Shown: piece by piece, positions 54,717-64,000 of the stretch
How the letters are laid out: the number at the start of each line of letters is the position of its first letter
Position numbering within the stretch: position 1 is the first letter of the stretch
NCBI GenBank assembly: GCA_963812075.1
Contig: CAWETN010000014.1
Span: 89,602 to 153,601, forward strand
DNA: 64,000 nt
Reading direction: 5' to 3'
Origin: JAMXLO01 sp963812075
GTDB lineage: Bacteria; Pseudomonadota; Alphaproteobacteria; Acetobacterales; Acetobacteraceae
Notes under the pieces: generated by a model
The model's database searches: none
What the model saw: only the letters and a program-made list of their open reading frames with translations
Told to the model about the DNA's origin: nothing
Made by a program: the position numbers and the translations under genes

Positions 54717-56144
54717 ATGATCGAACTGCTTGAGGGGCAGAGGAAACTGACGGCGAATCAGTGGAAGCTGATTTGCACAGCGAATTTGGCAGATCTGCTC
54801 GACTTTTTCGATTTCTTTCTGATCGGGTACGTCGCGGCCGCGCTGACCAAACAATGGTCGCTGACCTATTGGGAGGGCGGAGCAATTCTGCTCGCCTCGG
54901 GTCTTGGAGCAGTTCCTGGCGCCTTCTTCTGGGGGTGGCTCGGCGACAAGATCGGCCGCCGCACGGTATTCATCATGTCGGCGGTCACCATCTCCCTCGC
55001 CACCGGGGTCATGGTATTCACCCCGGGACAGGACGGCTTCGTTCCCGGGTGGCTCTTTTTAATGTTCTTCCGTTTCTTTGTCGGCGTTGGTAACGCCGGC
55101 ATCTTCGCGATCGATCTGCCACTGGTGCAGGAGTTCATCCCAGCCTACAAGCGCGGCTGGGTCAGTGCGCTGATTACAACTCTGCTTCCGGCAGGCAGTA
55201 TGCTGGCCGGTCTCGCGGCCTGGCAACTGCTTCCAATCGTAGGCTGGCGCGGCCTGTTCCTGGTCGGCTTGGTTCCGTTGGTTCTGGTGTTCATGATCCG
55301 TTGGTGGGTGCCGGAGTCGCCGCGCTGGCTGATACGCATGGGGCGCCATGAAGAGGCACGACAGTCGCTCGCCTGGGCGCTGATGATCGATCCCAGCGAG
55401 ATTTCGCTGCCAAGCATTGCGCCGGCGACCGAGACGACACGCTGGCTCGAGTTGTTCAAATATCCCCGGTTGGTCGCCTCCGGGTGTCTCACCGGTCTGA
55501 CCCAGACCGGTGGCGCTTCGCTTGGGCTGTGGGGACCGACGCTGCTGGTACTCGTCCTGGTGCCAAAGATCACACCGGAACACGCGGCGTTCCTGATGAT
55601 TTTCGTGAACTTGGCAGGAATTCTTGGGCGGTTCAGCGTCACCGCACTGATCGAGCCCTTGGGGCGGCGTGGCTCCGGTACGCTCTATTGCGTGCTGGCG
55701 GCCGTGCTGATGGTGCTCGCGGGCTATCTGTACGATGTCTATGTCTTTGGCACGTCGCTGTTCTTCATTTTGATGGTGGCGCAAACCTTCTTCGGAAGTG
55801 CCGTCTACACTGTCGTCGGACCGTATATGGCGGAGATCTGGCCGGCCCGGCTACGCGCAAGCGGCATGGGTCTCAGCTATGGCGTCGGCAATTGTGGCAA
55901 GTTCGTTGGGCCGCTCGGCCTGGCACTGATCATGGGCGCGGGCGATGTGATCAAGCCCGCAGCGCCTAACCTCGTTATGCTCGGCCCGGCACTGAGTTAC
56001 TTCGCCGCCTGGTACATCCTTGGCGTTATCGGGTTCTGGGCGTTCGGGTTCGAACCCAAGGGCCGCACCTTTGAGGAAATCGACGACAAACACGACGCTC
56101 CGGTGCTGGCACCCGTAGCGGAAGGTCACGCACACGCTAGGTGA
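54717..56144 (+). CDS. MFS transporter, aromatic-acid/sugar-symporter type
   Basis: 475 residues from ATG 54717 (GGAGGGA upstream). 'LADLLDFFDFFLIGYVAAAL' is helix 1, 'GWLGDKIGRRTVFIMS' the loop 2-3 signature, 'PESPRWLIRMGRHEEAR' the middle-loop motif and 'RFSVTALIEPLGRRGSGT' the second-half counterpart. The pattern resembles AAHS-type (aromatic acid:H+) carriers. A longer in-frame extension to 54222 overlaps the previous gene and is rejected. It precedes a peptide-type binding protein on the same strand. Confidence 0.88.
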   Translation: MIELLEGQRKLTANQWKLICTANLADLLDFFDFFLIGYVAAALTKQWSLTYWEGGAILLASGLGAVPGAFFWGWLGDKIGRRTVFIMSAVTISLATGVMVFTPGQDGFVPGWLFLMFFRFFVGVGNAGIFAIDLPLVQEFIPAYKRGWVSALITTLLPAGSMLAGLAAWQLLPIVGWRGLFLVGLVPLVLVFMIRWWVPESPRWLIRMGRHEEARQSLAWALMIDPSEISLPSIAPATETTRWLELFKYPRLVASGCLTGLTQTGGASLGLWGPTLLVLVLVPKITPEHAAFLMIFVNLAGILGRFSVTALIEPLGRRGSGTLYCVLAAVLMVLAGYLYDVYVFGTSLFFILMVAQTFFGSAVYTVVGPYMAEIWPARLRASGMGLSYGVGNCGKFVGPLGLALIMGAGDVIKPAAPNLVMLGPALSYFAAWYILGVIGFWAFGFEPKGRTFEEIDDKHDAPVLAPVAEGHAHAR

Positions 56145-56368
56145 CGATGCAAGAGTGGCTTCCAGTGCCGACATGACAGGGCGGGCGCTACTTCGTGCGC
56201 GAGGCCGGGCATTTCCTGGCGTGCAGCGACGTGTGCGGTGGGCGGGCGAGCTGAACACGCTTGGCTTTCGGCCGACAAGGCGACGGCTGCCGTGACTGCG
56301 ACGTTCGCAGGAACGGCCAATAACACGAAGGACATTCGGGAGGATCGAACACCAAGGGAGGCAGAGAC

Positions 56369-57988
56369 ATGCGAACAGCCCTTATCATTGCGTCGATCGC
56401 TGTGGTTGTCGCAGTGGGACCGGTCATGGCGGCCGACACGGTCGAGGCGACGCCGAAGCGCGGCGGCACCCTGACCTACATGATCCCGGCGGATGCCCCG
56501 CCGAGCCTGGATGGTCACCGCGAGGGGACCTTTGCCATGCTGCATGCCCTGGCGCCGTTCTACAGCGTGCTGATGCGGGTCAATCCGGAGAATCCATCGG
56601 ATACCACCCAGTTCGTCTGCGATCTCTGCATCTCCATCCCGAAGCCGACGGATGACGGAAAGACCTACACGTTCAAGATCCGTACGGGGGTGAAGTTCCA
56701 CGACGGCTCGCCGCTGACCGCCGGTGACGTGGCGGCAAGCTGGCATAAGATCATCTTCCCCCCGAAAGGGGTGCTGAGCGCGCGGCAGGACTGGTGGTCG
56801 GTGGTGGACTCGGTCGAAGCGCCCGATCCGACCACCGTGGTGTTTCGGCTGAAATTCGCCACCAACACCTTCCTGCCGTCCCTGGCTGATCCCTTTGCAT
56901 TCATCTATTCGCAGGCGATCCTCGAGAAGGATGTGCGCTGGTACGAGCAGCATGTGATGGGCTCCGGTCCGTTCAGGTTCGTCAGCCATGACATTGGCCA
57001 GTCGATGAAGGGCGAGCGGAATCCGGACTACTACCACAAGGGGAAGCCGTACCTTGACGGCTTCATCGGCATCTTCGCCGACAAGCAGGTAGTGCGGGTC
57101 GAGGCCATCCACTCCGGTCGCGCGGCGATGGAGTTCCGCGGCCTGCCGCCATCAGCGATCAACGATCTTCGGCGGGAACTCGGCGACAAGGTGAAGGTGC
57201 AGACCCACGACTGGAACTGCGGCAACGTGGTCACGCCCAACCAGCGGCGCAAGCCGTTCGACGACGTGCGGGTGCGCCGGGCACTGCTGCTGGCCGTCGA
57301 TCAGTGGAACGGCGCGCCGGCACTGTCGAAGATTGCCAACGTGCACACCGTGGGAGGCATCGTGTTCCCCGGCTCGCCGCTCGCGGCGACCAAGGAGGAA
57401 CTGCAGAAGCTGGCAGGCTTCTGGCCTGACATCGAGAAGTCGCGTGCCGAGGCTCGGCGTCTGTTGAAGGAAGCCGACCAGGAGGGGCTGCGTTTGGAGC
57501 TGCTCAACCGGAACGTCGATCAGCCATACAAATACGTCGGCACGTGGCTGGTCGACCAATGGAGCAAGATCGGCGTGAAGGCCACGCAGCGCGTACAGCC
57601 GACCGGCCCGTGGCTACAGGCGATGCGCACCGGCGACTTCGACGTCGTGGTCGAGGCCAACTGCAACAGCGTGGTGAATCCCGTGCTGGACACGCACAAA
57701 TATCTGCCGCACGTGAAGTCGCCTGTGAACTACGGCGGCTACAACGATCCGGAACTGATCGAAGTCTACGAGAGGATGCTGAGCGAGACCGACTTCGACA
57801 AGCAACGCGCGCTGATGCGACAATACGAGACGCACATCATCGATACCAAGGCGCACGAGTTTCCGATGCTGTGGTGGTACCGAATGATCCCCGAGCGGTC
57901 TTATGTGCACGGCTGGAAGATCGGGCCCAGCCACTTCATCAACCAGGATCTGTCCAATATCTGGTTGGACGAGGGGCCAAACGGGTAG
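56369..57988 (+). CDS. ABC transporter family-5 (peptide/nickel-type) substrate-binding protein
   Basis: 539 residues from ATG 56369 with AGGGAGG upstream and a signal peptide ('LIIASIAVVVAVGPVMA'). 'PKRGGTLTYMIPADAPPSLD', 'KTYTFKIRTGVKFHDGSPLT', 'DVAASWHKI', 'MGSGPFRFVS', 'RNPDYYHKGKPYLDG' and 'DDVRVRRALLLAVDQ' are SBP_bac_5 signatures. Permease and ATPase genes do not follow; an ISL3 remnant does, so the rest of the operon may have been lost. Ligand may be a di/oligopeptide or another small solute. Confidence 0.9.
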   Translation: MRTALIIASIAVVVAVGPVMAADTVEATPKRGGTLTYMIPADAPPSLDGHREGTFAMLHALAPFYSVLMRVNPENPSDTTQFVCDLCISIPKPTDDGKTYTFKIRTGVKFHDGSPLTAGDVAASWHKIIFPPKGVLSARQDWWSVVDSVEAPDPTTVVFRLKFATNTFLPSLADPFAFIYSQAILEKDVRWYEQHVMGSGPFRFVSHDIGQSMKGERNPDYYHKGKPYLDGFIGIFADKQVVRVEAIHSGRAAMEFRGLPPSAINDLRRELGDKVKVQTHDWNCGNVVTPNQRRKPFDDVRVRRALLLAVDQWNGAPALSKIANVHTVGGIVFPGSPLAATKEELQKLAGFWPDIEKSRAEARRLLKEADQEGLRLELLNRNVDQPYKYVGTWLVDQWSKIGVKATQRVQPTGPWLQAMRTGDFDVVVEANCNSVVNPVLDTHKYLPHVKSPVNYGGYNDPELIEVYERMLSETDFDKQRALMRQYETHIIDTKAHEFPMLWWYRMIPERSYVHGWKIGPSHFINQDLSNIWLDEGPNG

Positions 57989-57999
57989 GCTGGCTGGCG

Positions 58000-58800
58000 A
58001 ACGAATCCGATGATCTCGATCGAACGCATGATCCGCTCGTTCGTCGGTAGGCAGCGGTGCCGCAACCGAGCGCCCGGCTGCTCGGTCTGCCTCCCGCAGG
58101 TTCTGCAGAGTGTGAAACCGATCCCCTGCCGCGCCTGCCGTGCCCCTTCACGCGCACCTGAAAGTACAACCCGCACCGGTCTCGGCACACGACTTCCACC
58201 TCGGGGTGTCGCGCGAACCAATCCGCTGTCGTTTCCATCGAACGCTCAGCGATCACCTCGACAACGTCGTGCTGCTCCAAGTCGACGACAATTGTCCCGT
58301 ACGTCTGTCCCTTGCGCCAGCTCCAGTCGTCGATCCCGACGAAGCGGACCGCCGCCTGGACCCGACTGGCGGCCCGCGTTCAGCTGCCGCAGGATCGTAT
58401 TGTCGCTGGCAGGGATCGCAAACGCGCCACCAACATCTCGTCTGGCCGTCCGCCAGCGGTGTGACGGAGCAGTTGTAGGAGTTCAATAACGCGACGGGTT
58501 CCGCGTGCCGCAGAGACTGCGGTGTCGGGAAGGCGGTTGACAAAGGTTTGCCGTTCGCATCGCTGATTTCGACACCGCCAGCGACCGAGCCGGAGGTCCA
58601 GCATCACCTGGGGTGCCCTGAACTGGCATGTCCTGCAAACGCCTGTGATGCCAACCATGATGCGACGTCGACCGCTCTCGGCAGTCGGGGCAACTCTGAT
58701 TTGTGCTGCCACCGTCGCCGCTCCGGTTGCGCGCGCGGGATCTGTTCGGCCAATGCGCAAGTCGTTGGCGGGTGATCTCCACCAGCAATGCCTACGTATT
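58000..58800 (-). pseudogene. ISL3-family transposase, multiple frameshifts, truncated
   Basis: 'LDLRLGRWRCRNQRCERQTF' followed by 'VNRLPDTAV' is the zinc-ribbon region; 'VGIDDWSWRKGQTYGTIVVD' and 'STADWFARHPEVEVVCRDRC' (first catalytic Asp region) follow in other frames, and 'CLPTNERIMRSIE' ends the similarity. At least three frame changes and no C-terminal half. Confidence 0.78.
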
Positions 58801-58938
58801 CAGCGATCCCCCGCACCGGCTCGCGAGCGTTCCTGCTTGCAGGTTTGAAAGCCCGACTGGAACACAGAACCAAACCGCTCCGGATGATTTGTCGACGCTG
58901 TCTAATCCGGGAGCCCAGCGATGCCGATGTCCTTCCCC

Positions 58939-59949
58939 TTAGAGCCGGGCCGCGGCCATCAATTCCGGTCTGGGCGTGGCGATGCGCCTAGCAAGGCCGA
59001 CCGTGCCGAGTACGCGGATGGTAAGCCAGGTCACGTCCAGTTCCCACCAGGTGTGGCCATGGCGGGCCGAGCGGGGATCTGCATGGTGGTTGTTGTGCCA
59101 CCCTTCACCATTGCTGACGTAGCCGACAAGCAGATTATTCCGGCTGGAGTTGCCGGTGTCGTAACGTTGGGAACCCCAGACATGCGCCAGGGAGTTCACC
59201 GACCAGGTAATGTGCCACACCAGGACGGTGCGCAGAAACACGCCCCAAACGAGAAAACTGGCCCCCATACGCAGCGCCTCTAGCGTGGTCTGGCCTGCCA
59301 CGCTGGCGCCAATGAAGCCCCCTGCGAAAAAGACGCCCCAGGAGGCGAGCACTATGTACACCCATCGCCAATTCCTCTCTAGTGCGCGATAGAAACGATC
59401 GGCGAGGATGTCCTTGGCGTAGCGTTCATAGATCCGCAGCCTCGCTAGCTCGGGGGTCTGCACCATCAGCCAGCCCATGTGGCCCCACACAAAGCTACCA
59501 AGCGGACTGTGCGGGTCGGCTGGCTCATCCGAATGTTGATGATGCAGGCGATGGACCGACACCCAGCGGGCTGGCGTGTCCTGGACGCAACACACGCCCA
59601 GGATGACGAAAGTCCGCTCCAACCATTTCGGGCAAATCAGCCCACGGTGGGTGAGCAGACGATGATAGCCGAGATTGATACCAAGGGTTCCGAAGACAAA
59701 CAGCCCGACGATCGACTGGACAACTCCGCTCCAGGTGAAGAACCAGGGCACCAGCGCGAGAAGTGCCAGCAGGTGATAGCCGATGATGCCACCTGCATAG
59801 GGCCAAGCGATCGTCTGGCGCGCGCTGACGCGTTGCGCGGCTCCAGGGGGTTGATGCTTCGAACACGGCGCCGGCCGATGTGCTGCGATCCCATCGGATT
59901 TGGCCCCATTGGTTTCATTTGATGGTGCGCCGTCATCGCGGGGGGACAT
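58939..59949 (-). CDS. Membrane acyl-CoA/acyl-lipid desaturase
   Basis: 336 residues from ATG 59949, chosen for the AAGGAG ribosome site. The three histidine boxes are intact: 'HRLLTH' at 96-101, 'HRLHH' at 133-137 and 'HNNHH' in the C-terminal third; hydrophobic segments near 53-90 and 190-225 place it in the membrane. Delta-9-type desaturases introduce a cis double bond into acyl chains using a di-iron centre and an electron donor. Single gene. It may adapt membrane fluidity. Confidence 0.88.
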   Translation of the reverse strand: MSPRDDGAPSNETNGAKSDGIAAHRPAPCSKHQPPGAAQRVSARQTIAWPYAGGIIGYHLLALLALVPWFFTWSGVVQSIVGLFVFGTLGINLGYHRLLTHRGLICPKWLERTFVILGVCCVQDTPARWVSVHRLHHQHSDEPADPHSPLGSFVWGHMGWLMVQTPELARLRIYERYAKDILADRFYRALERNWRWVYIVLASWGVFFAGGFIGASVAGQTTLEALRMGASFLVWGVFLRTVLVWHITWSVNSLAHVWGSQRYDTGNSSRNNLLVGYVSNGEGWHNNHHADPRSARHGHTWWELDVTWLTIRVLGTVGLARRIATPRPELMAAARL

Positions 59950-60214
59950 GAGGCGTTCTCCTTGGGGCGCGGCCGGACCGCCGCGCGGTCTTGCCATCAT
60001 GGCAATCACCCTTCGGTCAGCGCAGCGAACCCGGCACCCAGGTGCGAGGGCCGACGGTCATCACTCCCAAAAGGAAGGCGGAGCTTGATCCGTCGTTTAG
60101 GATCGTCGCCGTGTGGTTACCGAGCGGGGACTTCTCCGTGCTGCACACTCGGCACACATCTCTTCAGAGGTGTGCGCCGCATTTTGTTGCCGTGCAGTGT
60201 AACGATTATCGTAC

Positions 60215-60360
60215 GCTAGCGCACTCATGCCATCGATGCAACTTGGTCCAGAAAGCGATGCGCCGATGGGCGAGTGGAGCCGGACGGCAGCCAGGAAGTT
60301 CGTGCGGTCTTCTTGTAGCGGGTCGCGATCCAGATGCTCGCGCTGCGTGCGTGTCGGTAA
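60215..60360 (-). pseudogene. C-terminal scrap of an IS5-type transposase
   Basis: 'IATRYKKTARTSW' and, in the neighbouring frame, 'RTNFLAAVRLHSPIG' resemble the very end of IS5-type transposases ('RIATRYDK...NFLAAV'). No catalytic residue is included. Confidence 0.5.
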
Positions 60361-60659
60361 GCCACGCCGGGGTGAAAGAAACGCCTTCGTCTCGGGCAGA
60401 TCGGCCGGACGGCCCGTTCCGAATGAGTAGATTCCGGTGCTTGTATCCGCATCTCTAGCGCCTACGTCGCGAGAGCGAAGACACTTCCTCAACTTCGCGA
60501 GGATACGCGTTTGCCACCTTGTCGCGGAGGGCGGCTTCTTCCAGCGGAGAATGACGCCGGTTGTGCGAGTTCAGGTTCGTATGGCTCGGCTTTTCGTTGC
60601 TATGCCAGGTAGCGAGGATCACAAGCCACCCCAACACAAGCCACCCCCAGCGTGATGCG

Positions 60660-60688
60660 GCAGTCTCGCCCTCGCAGAGGGAGACTGC
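60660..60688. terminator. Perfect-stem hairpin, possible terminator
   Basis: GCAGTCTC (60660-60667) pairs with GAGACTGC (60681-60688), and the inner CCTC/GAGG extends the stem. No clear T-tract follows on either strand and no gene ends directly beside it, so a terminator role is uncertain. Confidence 0.3.
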
Positions 60689-60929
60689 CTAGTGATTCGC
60701 ACAATCGCCTTGCCGTCTCGGCCACCCCTGGGCGGCTTTCTTTAACTACGGTCTGATGACCTGATGGCAACGCGTCTCCCTCTCCCCGATGTGAGGGCGA
60801 GGTCTGCGCTCTTCCCTTCACCGCCGCGTGAGCCAAAGCCTATTTTCCGCCTTGCGCACCGGCTTTGAGGCGGGGGCCTGCAATGACGAGGCGCCGATCA
60901 GACCACAACTGCTCAGTCGGATGTGTGTT

Positions 60930-60981
60930 GGCGTGCAAAATTGACCCCGTGAGGGGCTGATCGGCGTGCAAAATTGACCCC
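60930..60981 (+). repeat. IS21 terminal direct repeats
   Basis: Two 19-bp identical units, 33 bp apart from start to start, at the left end of the element; IS21 elements characteristically carry such multiple terminal repeats as IstA-binding sites. Confidence 0.75.
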
Positions 60982-61030
60982 CTGAACAGCGGCTCACGAG
61001 CGGCGCTTCTGCGCGAGGTGGGCGGGGGGG

Positions 61031-62512
61031 ATGCTGGTTGTGGAGACGATCGGCCGGATCCGGCGCGAGCATTTCGTCAAGGGCAAGTCGATCAAGGAGA
61101 TCGTGCGCGACCTGAAGGTGTCGCGGAACACGGTCCGCAAGGTGCTGCGCTCGGGGGAGACGGCGTTCGTACGAGCGGAGGTCCAGCCGCGCCCGAAGCT
61201 GGGGCATGGGCGGGATTGGAGCGAGCTGCTGGAAGAACGGCGAAGCGTCGGCCGCGAGCGGCTGACGATGATCCGCCTCTTCGAGGAGCTGCGGGCACTG
61301 GGCTACGAGGGCGGCTATGACGCGGTCCGCCGCTATGCCCGCGGCTGGAGCCGCGACGCTGAGATGGCGGAGGCCTATGTGCCGCTGATCGTTTGCGCCG
61401 GGCGAGGCCTACCAGTTCGACTGGAGCCACGAGGTCGTCGTGCTGGGCGGTGACGACGACGGTGAAGGTCGCGCACATGCGGCTGTGCCACAGCCGCATG
61501 CTGTTTGTGCGGGCCTATCCGCGCGAGAGCCAGGAGATGGTGTTCGACGCGCATGAGCGGGCGTTCGCCTTCTTCGGCGGCGCCTGCCAGCGCGGCATCT
61601 ACGACAACATGAAGACCGCGGTGGAGGCGATCTTCGTCGGCAAGGAGCGGCAGTACAACCGCCGCTTCCTGCAGATGTGCGGCCATTATCTGGTCGAGCC
61701 GGTGGCCTGCACGCCGGCGTCGGGTTGGGAGAAGGGCCAGGTCGAGAACCAGGTTGGTCTGGTGCGCGAGCGCTTCTTCACGCCGCGGCTGCGGTTCAGG
61801 AGCTACGACGAGATGAACGCCTGGCTGCTGGATCAGTGCGTCGCCTACGCCAAGGCGCACGCGCCATCCGGAGCTGCAAGGACCGGACGGTCTGGGAGGT
61901 GTTCGAAGCGGAACGGCCGACGCTGGTCGCCTATCGCGGCCGCTTCGACGGCTTCCACGCGCCTGCCGGCCTCGGTGTCGAAGACCTGCCTGGTCCGGTT
62001 CGACAACAACAAATACTCGGTGAACGCCAGGGCGGTCGGGCCGGCCGGTCGAGATCCACGCCTATGCCGATCGGATCGTCATCCGCCAGGACGGCGGGAT
62101 CGTCGGCGAGCACGCGCCGCAGCTTCGGCCGCGGCGAGACGATCTACGATCCCTGGCATTACGTGCCGGTGCTGGCGCGCAAGCCCGGCGCGCTGCGCAA
62201 CGGCGCGCCGTTCAAGGACTGGGTGCTGCCGGCTGCGCTGGAGCGGGTGCGGCGGCGCTCGCCGGTCCGATGATGGCGACCGCCAGATGGTCGCCATCCT
62301 GTCCGCGGTGCTGACCGACGGTGCCGGCGGTCGAGGCGGCCTGCGCGGAGGCGCTGGCCGAGGGCGTCCATCGTCCGACGTGATCATCAACATCCTGACG
62401 CGCCAGCGCCAGACCCGGGGCCGACGGCGCATCATCCTCGCCCGACGCCCTGACGGCTCAGCCACGCGCCGGTCGCCGACTGCGCCCGCTACGACAGCCC
62501 GAGGAGGCATCC
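61031..62512 (+). pseudogene. istA: istA transposase, several frameshifts
   Basis: 'FVKGKSIKEIVRDLKVSRNT' with 'VRKVLRSG' is the N-terminal HTH; 'RLFEELRALGYEGGYDAVRR' follows. After a break near 61400 'AYQFDWSHEVV' (DDE Asp) lies in a third frame, then 'MRLCHSRMLFVRAYPRESQE', 'GIYDNMKTAVEAIF', 'ASGWEKGQVENQVGLVRERF' (catalytic Glu) in another, and further breaks near 61862, 61965, 62042, 62108 and 62262. The amino-acid sequence at the breaks is conserved, so damage is recent or technical. Confidence 0.8.
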
Positions 62513-63242
62513 ATGGAACGGAACGAGATCCTCGACCTGATGGGCGACACTGAAGCTCTTCGGCATGAAGGACGCCTACGACGAGGTGGTCGCCACGGCG
62601 CTGAAGCGGCAGCACTCGCCGCAGCGCTTCGTCGGCGACCTGCTCAAGGCCGAGATCGCCGAGAAGCAGGCACGCTCGATCCGGTACCAGATGACCATCG
62701 CCAAGCTGCCGCTGGCCAAGGATATCGACGACTTCGACTTCGACGGACACGCCGATCAACGAGAGCCTGGTGCGCGATCTCGCCGCCGGCGACTTCCTCG
62801 CCCAGCAGCGCAACGTCGTGCTGGTCGGCGGCACCGGCACCGGCAAGACCCATCTGGCGATCGCGATCGCGCGAAGCTGCATGCGCGCCGGCGCCCGCGG
62901 CCGCTTCTTCAACACCGTCGATCTGGTCAACCGGCTCGAGGCCGAAGGACGGGCCGGCCGGCCAGGGGCGCCTCGCCGACCATCTCTCCCGCTCGACTTC
63001 GTCATCCTCGACGAGCTCGGCTATCTGCCGTTCGCCCAGTCCGGCGGCCAGCTGCTGTTCCACCTCGTCAGCCGGCTCTACGAACGGACCTCGGTCATCG
63101 TCACCACCAACCTGGCGTTCGGCGAATGGCCCACCGTGTTCGGCGACGCCAAGATGACCACCGCGCTGCTCGACCGTCTCACCCATCACTGCGACATCGT
63201 CGAGACCGGCAACGACAGCTGGCGCTCAAGAACCGCGCCTGA
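62513..63242 (+). pseudogene. istB: istB ATPase helper, several frameshifts
   Basis: From ATG 62513: 'LFGMKDAYDEVVATALKRQH', 'SPQRFVGDLLKAEIAEKQAR', 'NESLVRDLAAGDFLAQQRNV', Walker A 'GGTGTGKTHLAIAIA', 'RLDFVILDELGYLPF'-like 'LDFVILDELGYLPFAQSGGQ', 'TTNLAFGEWPTVFGDAKMTT', ending in a frame that reads 'NDSWR'. Breaks near 62550, 62748, 62962 and 63228. Confidence 0.8.
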
Positions 63243-63877
63243 CGCGGTCCCGGTGACGGGGTTTCGTGACGTAACGCGTCGGAGTGGAAAATCATGCCGC
63301 GCAAATCGATCGGTGAGATGCCATGACACGTCGCCGAACGCCAGGCCCGCTGTCATGTCCGTTTGCAAGGAGTTGAGACGCAAAATTCTACCCGGCTCTT
63401 TTCCTCCCGGTTGATTTCGTCTGATGCAGGCATGCGCGGTGGGGGGCGGGCACTGAGCGACGGTCGATCATGCTGTGATACGCGGGTTGGTTACCGCAGG
63501 ACCATGGTGCGTCGCGGGCCTGCCTCTGTCTACCGTCGGAAGTCGAGTTCCAAGCGAGCCTTCGAGGATTGCCCTGACCGGTTCCGCCCCCCGCCGTGCA
63601 TGCCGGATGATGATCCGACTATGTGGTTATCCGTCGTTCTCTTGAGCCGATGTAGCTGCAGATCGTCGCGTCCGTGAAGCCGGAGCACTCGCCATCGGGT
63701 TGGTCGGCCTTCGGTGATGGTCGTGTCCAGCGTTACGTAACGCAATTCAATGGACGCATCGGTTTGGCCCGGGCGCGCCGCACGGCGCGTCGCGACCTTC
63801 AACGGGTGGCGACGCAGCGCGCGGGACCGTTCCGTTGACTCGGTTGGACACACCCTGTCCGACGTTGTCGCGACGTC
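63243..63877. other. Spacer, no gene recognised
   Basis: Downstream of the IS21 element. Around 63375-63393 the sequence GACGCAAAATTCTACCCGG faintly resembles the IS21 repeat but in direct, not inverted, orientation. The translation of 63530-63870 on the minus strand resembles nothing I know. Confidence 0.35.
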
Positions 63878-63879
63878 GG

Positions 63880-64000
63880 ACGTCTTCGCAGGGGGATCCG
63901 AAGTGATGCAGGCAATGGACCATACGAACCCGGCCAATTCGCGAGCGATCGCGGTGACGATGACAGGCGTCGGCTTGCCCTTTGCCACCATGTGCCGATA
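63880..64000 (-). pseudogene. IS110-family transposase C-terminus, cut by window edge
   Basis: Reverse strand from the edge reads 'YRHMVAKGKPTPVIVTAIAR' followed by 'ELAGFVW', the C-terminal end of IS110/IS116 transposases. The rest lies beyond the window, so whether the gene is complete cannot be judged. Confidence 0.6.

Larger units (their letters stand above)
59950..60929. other. Spacer with IS debris
   Basis: Apart from an IS5-type scrap at 60215-60360 and a hairpin at 60660-60688, nothing is recognisable. The desaturase promoter must lie at the left end. Confidence 0.35.
60930..63260 (+). mobile_element. IS21-family element, second type, frameshifted
   Basis: Begins with two direct copies of GGCGTGCAAAATTGACCCC (60930-60948 and 60963-60981), the transposase-binding repeats at an IS21 end, followed by istA and istB on the plus strand. 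A matching inverted end after istB is not found before 63400, so the right end is missing or altered. Confidence 0.75.

Noticed and set aside
63375..63393. Possible right-end repeat of the IS21 element
   Set aside because: Similarity to the left repeat is partial and in direct instead of inverted orientation.
1..64000. CRISPR array, tRNA or rRNA genes
   Set aside because: No regularly spaced repeat array and no tRNA or rRNA-like sequence was noticed on reading; a covariance-model search would be needed to exclude tRNAs.

Overview
The window is GC-rich (roughly mid-60s %) bacterial DNA. Gene content (fused LivM-LivG-type transporter, many catabolic flavoenzymes and acyl-CoA enzymes, and IS5, IS630, IS21, IS1595, IS66, IS6, IS256, ISL3 and IS110 relatives) suggests an alphaproteobacterium, possibly Acetobacteraceae. 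That taxonomic guess is inference. No rRNA, tRNA, CRISPR array or replication origin was seen. About half of the sequence is metabolic genes and the rest is an insertion-sequence graveyard.

Layout. 1-4.9 kb: the 5' part of a large secreted animal-type haem peroxidase running off the left edge, a 39-codon duplicated stump of a second peroxidase, a secreted SMP-30/gluconolactonase-like protein and a small membrane protein. 5.4-9.8 kb: a compact minus-strand operon MBOAT acyltransferase - SGNH-like membrane protein - acyl carrier protein - fatty-acyl-AMP ligase, which mirrors dltBDCA in logic but with a fatty-acid-activating enzyme. This is the best candidate for an undescribed system. 10.6-21.4 kb: a catabolic region with a dienelactone-hydrolase-like protein, an IclR regulator, a Baeyer-Villiger monooxygenase, a luciferase-like monooxygenase, a DUF35 + thiolase-fold pair (possibly an Ltp2-type aldolase), a Tat-exported amidohydrolase, a stand-alone domain usually attached to SMP-30 lactonases, an exported MetX-like alpha/beta hydrolase and an alkyltransferase-like DNA-repair protein.

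22.6-32.2 kb: an IS5 element and an IS630 element almost touching, both with well-defined ends and probable -1 frameshift sites; then a truncated molybdopterin-dehydrogenase gene fused to an integrase-type transposase scrap, an acetamidase/formamidase, an alpha/beta hydrolase, an enoyl-CoA hydratase, a dead thiolase, a second IS630 and a tyrosine recombinase. 32.8-41.3 kb: a branched-chain-amino-acid-type (HAAT) ABC transporter with three paralogous Tat-type binding proteins, followed by a MetE-like protein. Five of these six transporter genes carry single-base or few-base frameshifts. 41.4-44.7 kb: an IS1595 element split by IS21-type DNA. 44.8-54.3 kb: a phospholipase-D-like protein, an NtaA-type monooxygenase, IS6 and IS66 remnants, a BT1-like MFS transporter, a truncated second copy of the recombinase, dead MDR-oxidoreductase and ASCH genes, and an MFS transporter. 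54.7-64 kb: a second MFS transporter, a family-5 peptide-type binding protein, an ISL3 remnant, a fatty-acid desaturase, a frameshifted IS21 element and an IS110 fragment at the right edge.

Working together: the 10-20 kb genes look like a ketone/lactone catabolic set (BVMO makes an ester or lactone, hydrolases open it, acyl-CoA enzymes shorten it) under IclR control. The HAAT and family-5 binding proteins and the MFS carriers would provide uptake. The substrate is unknown.
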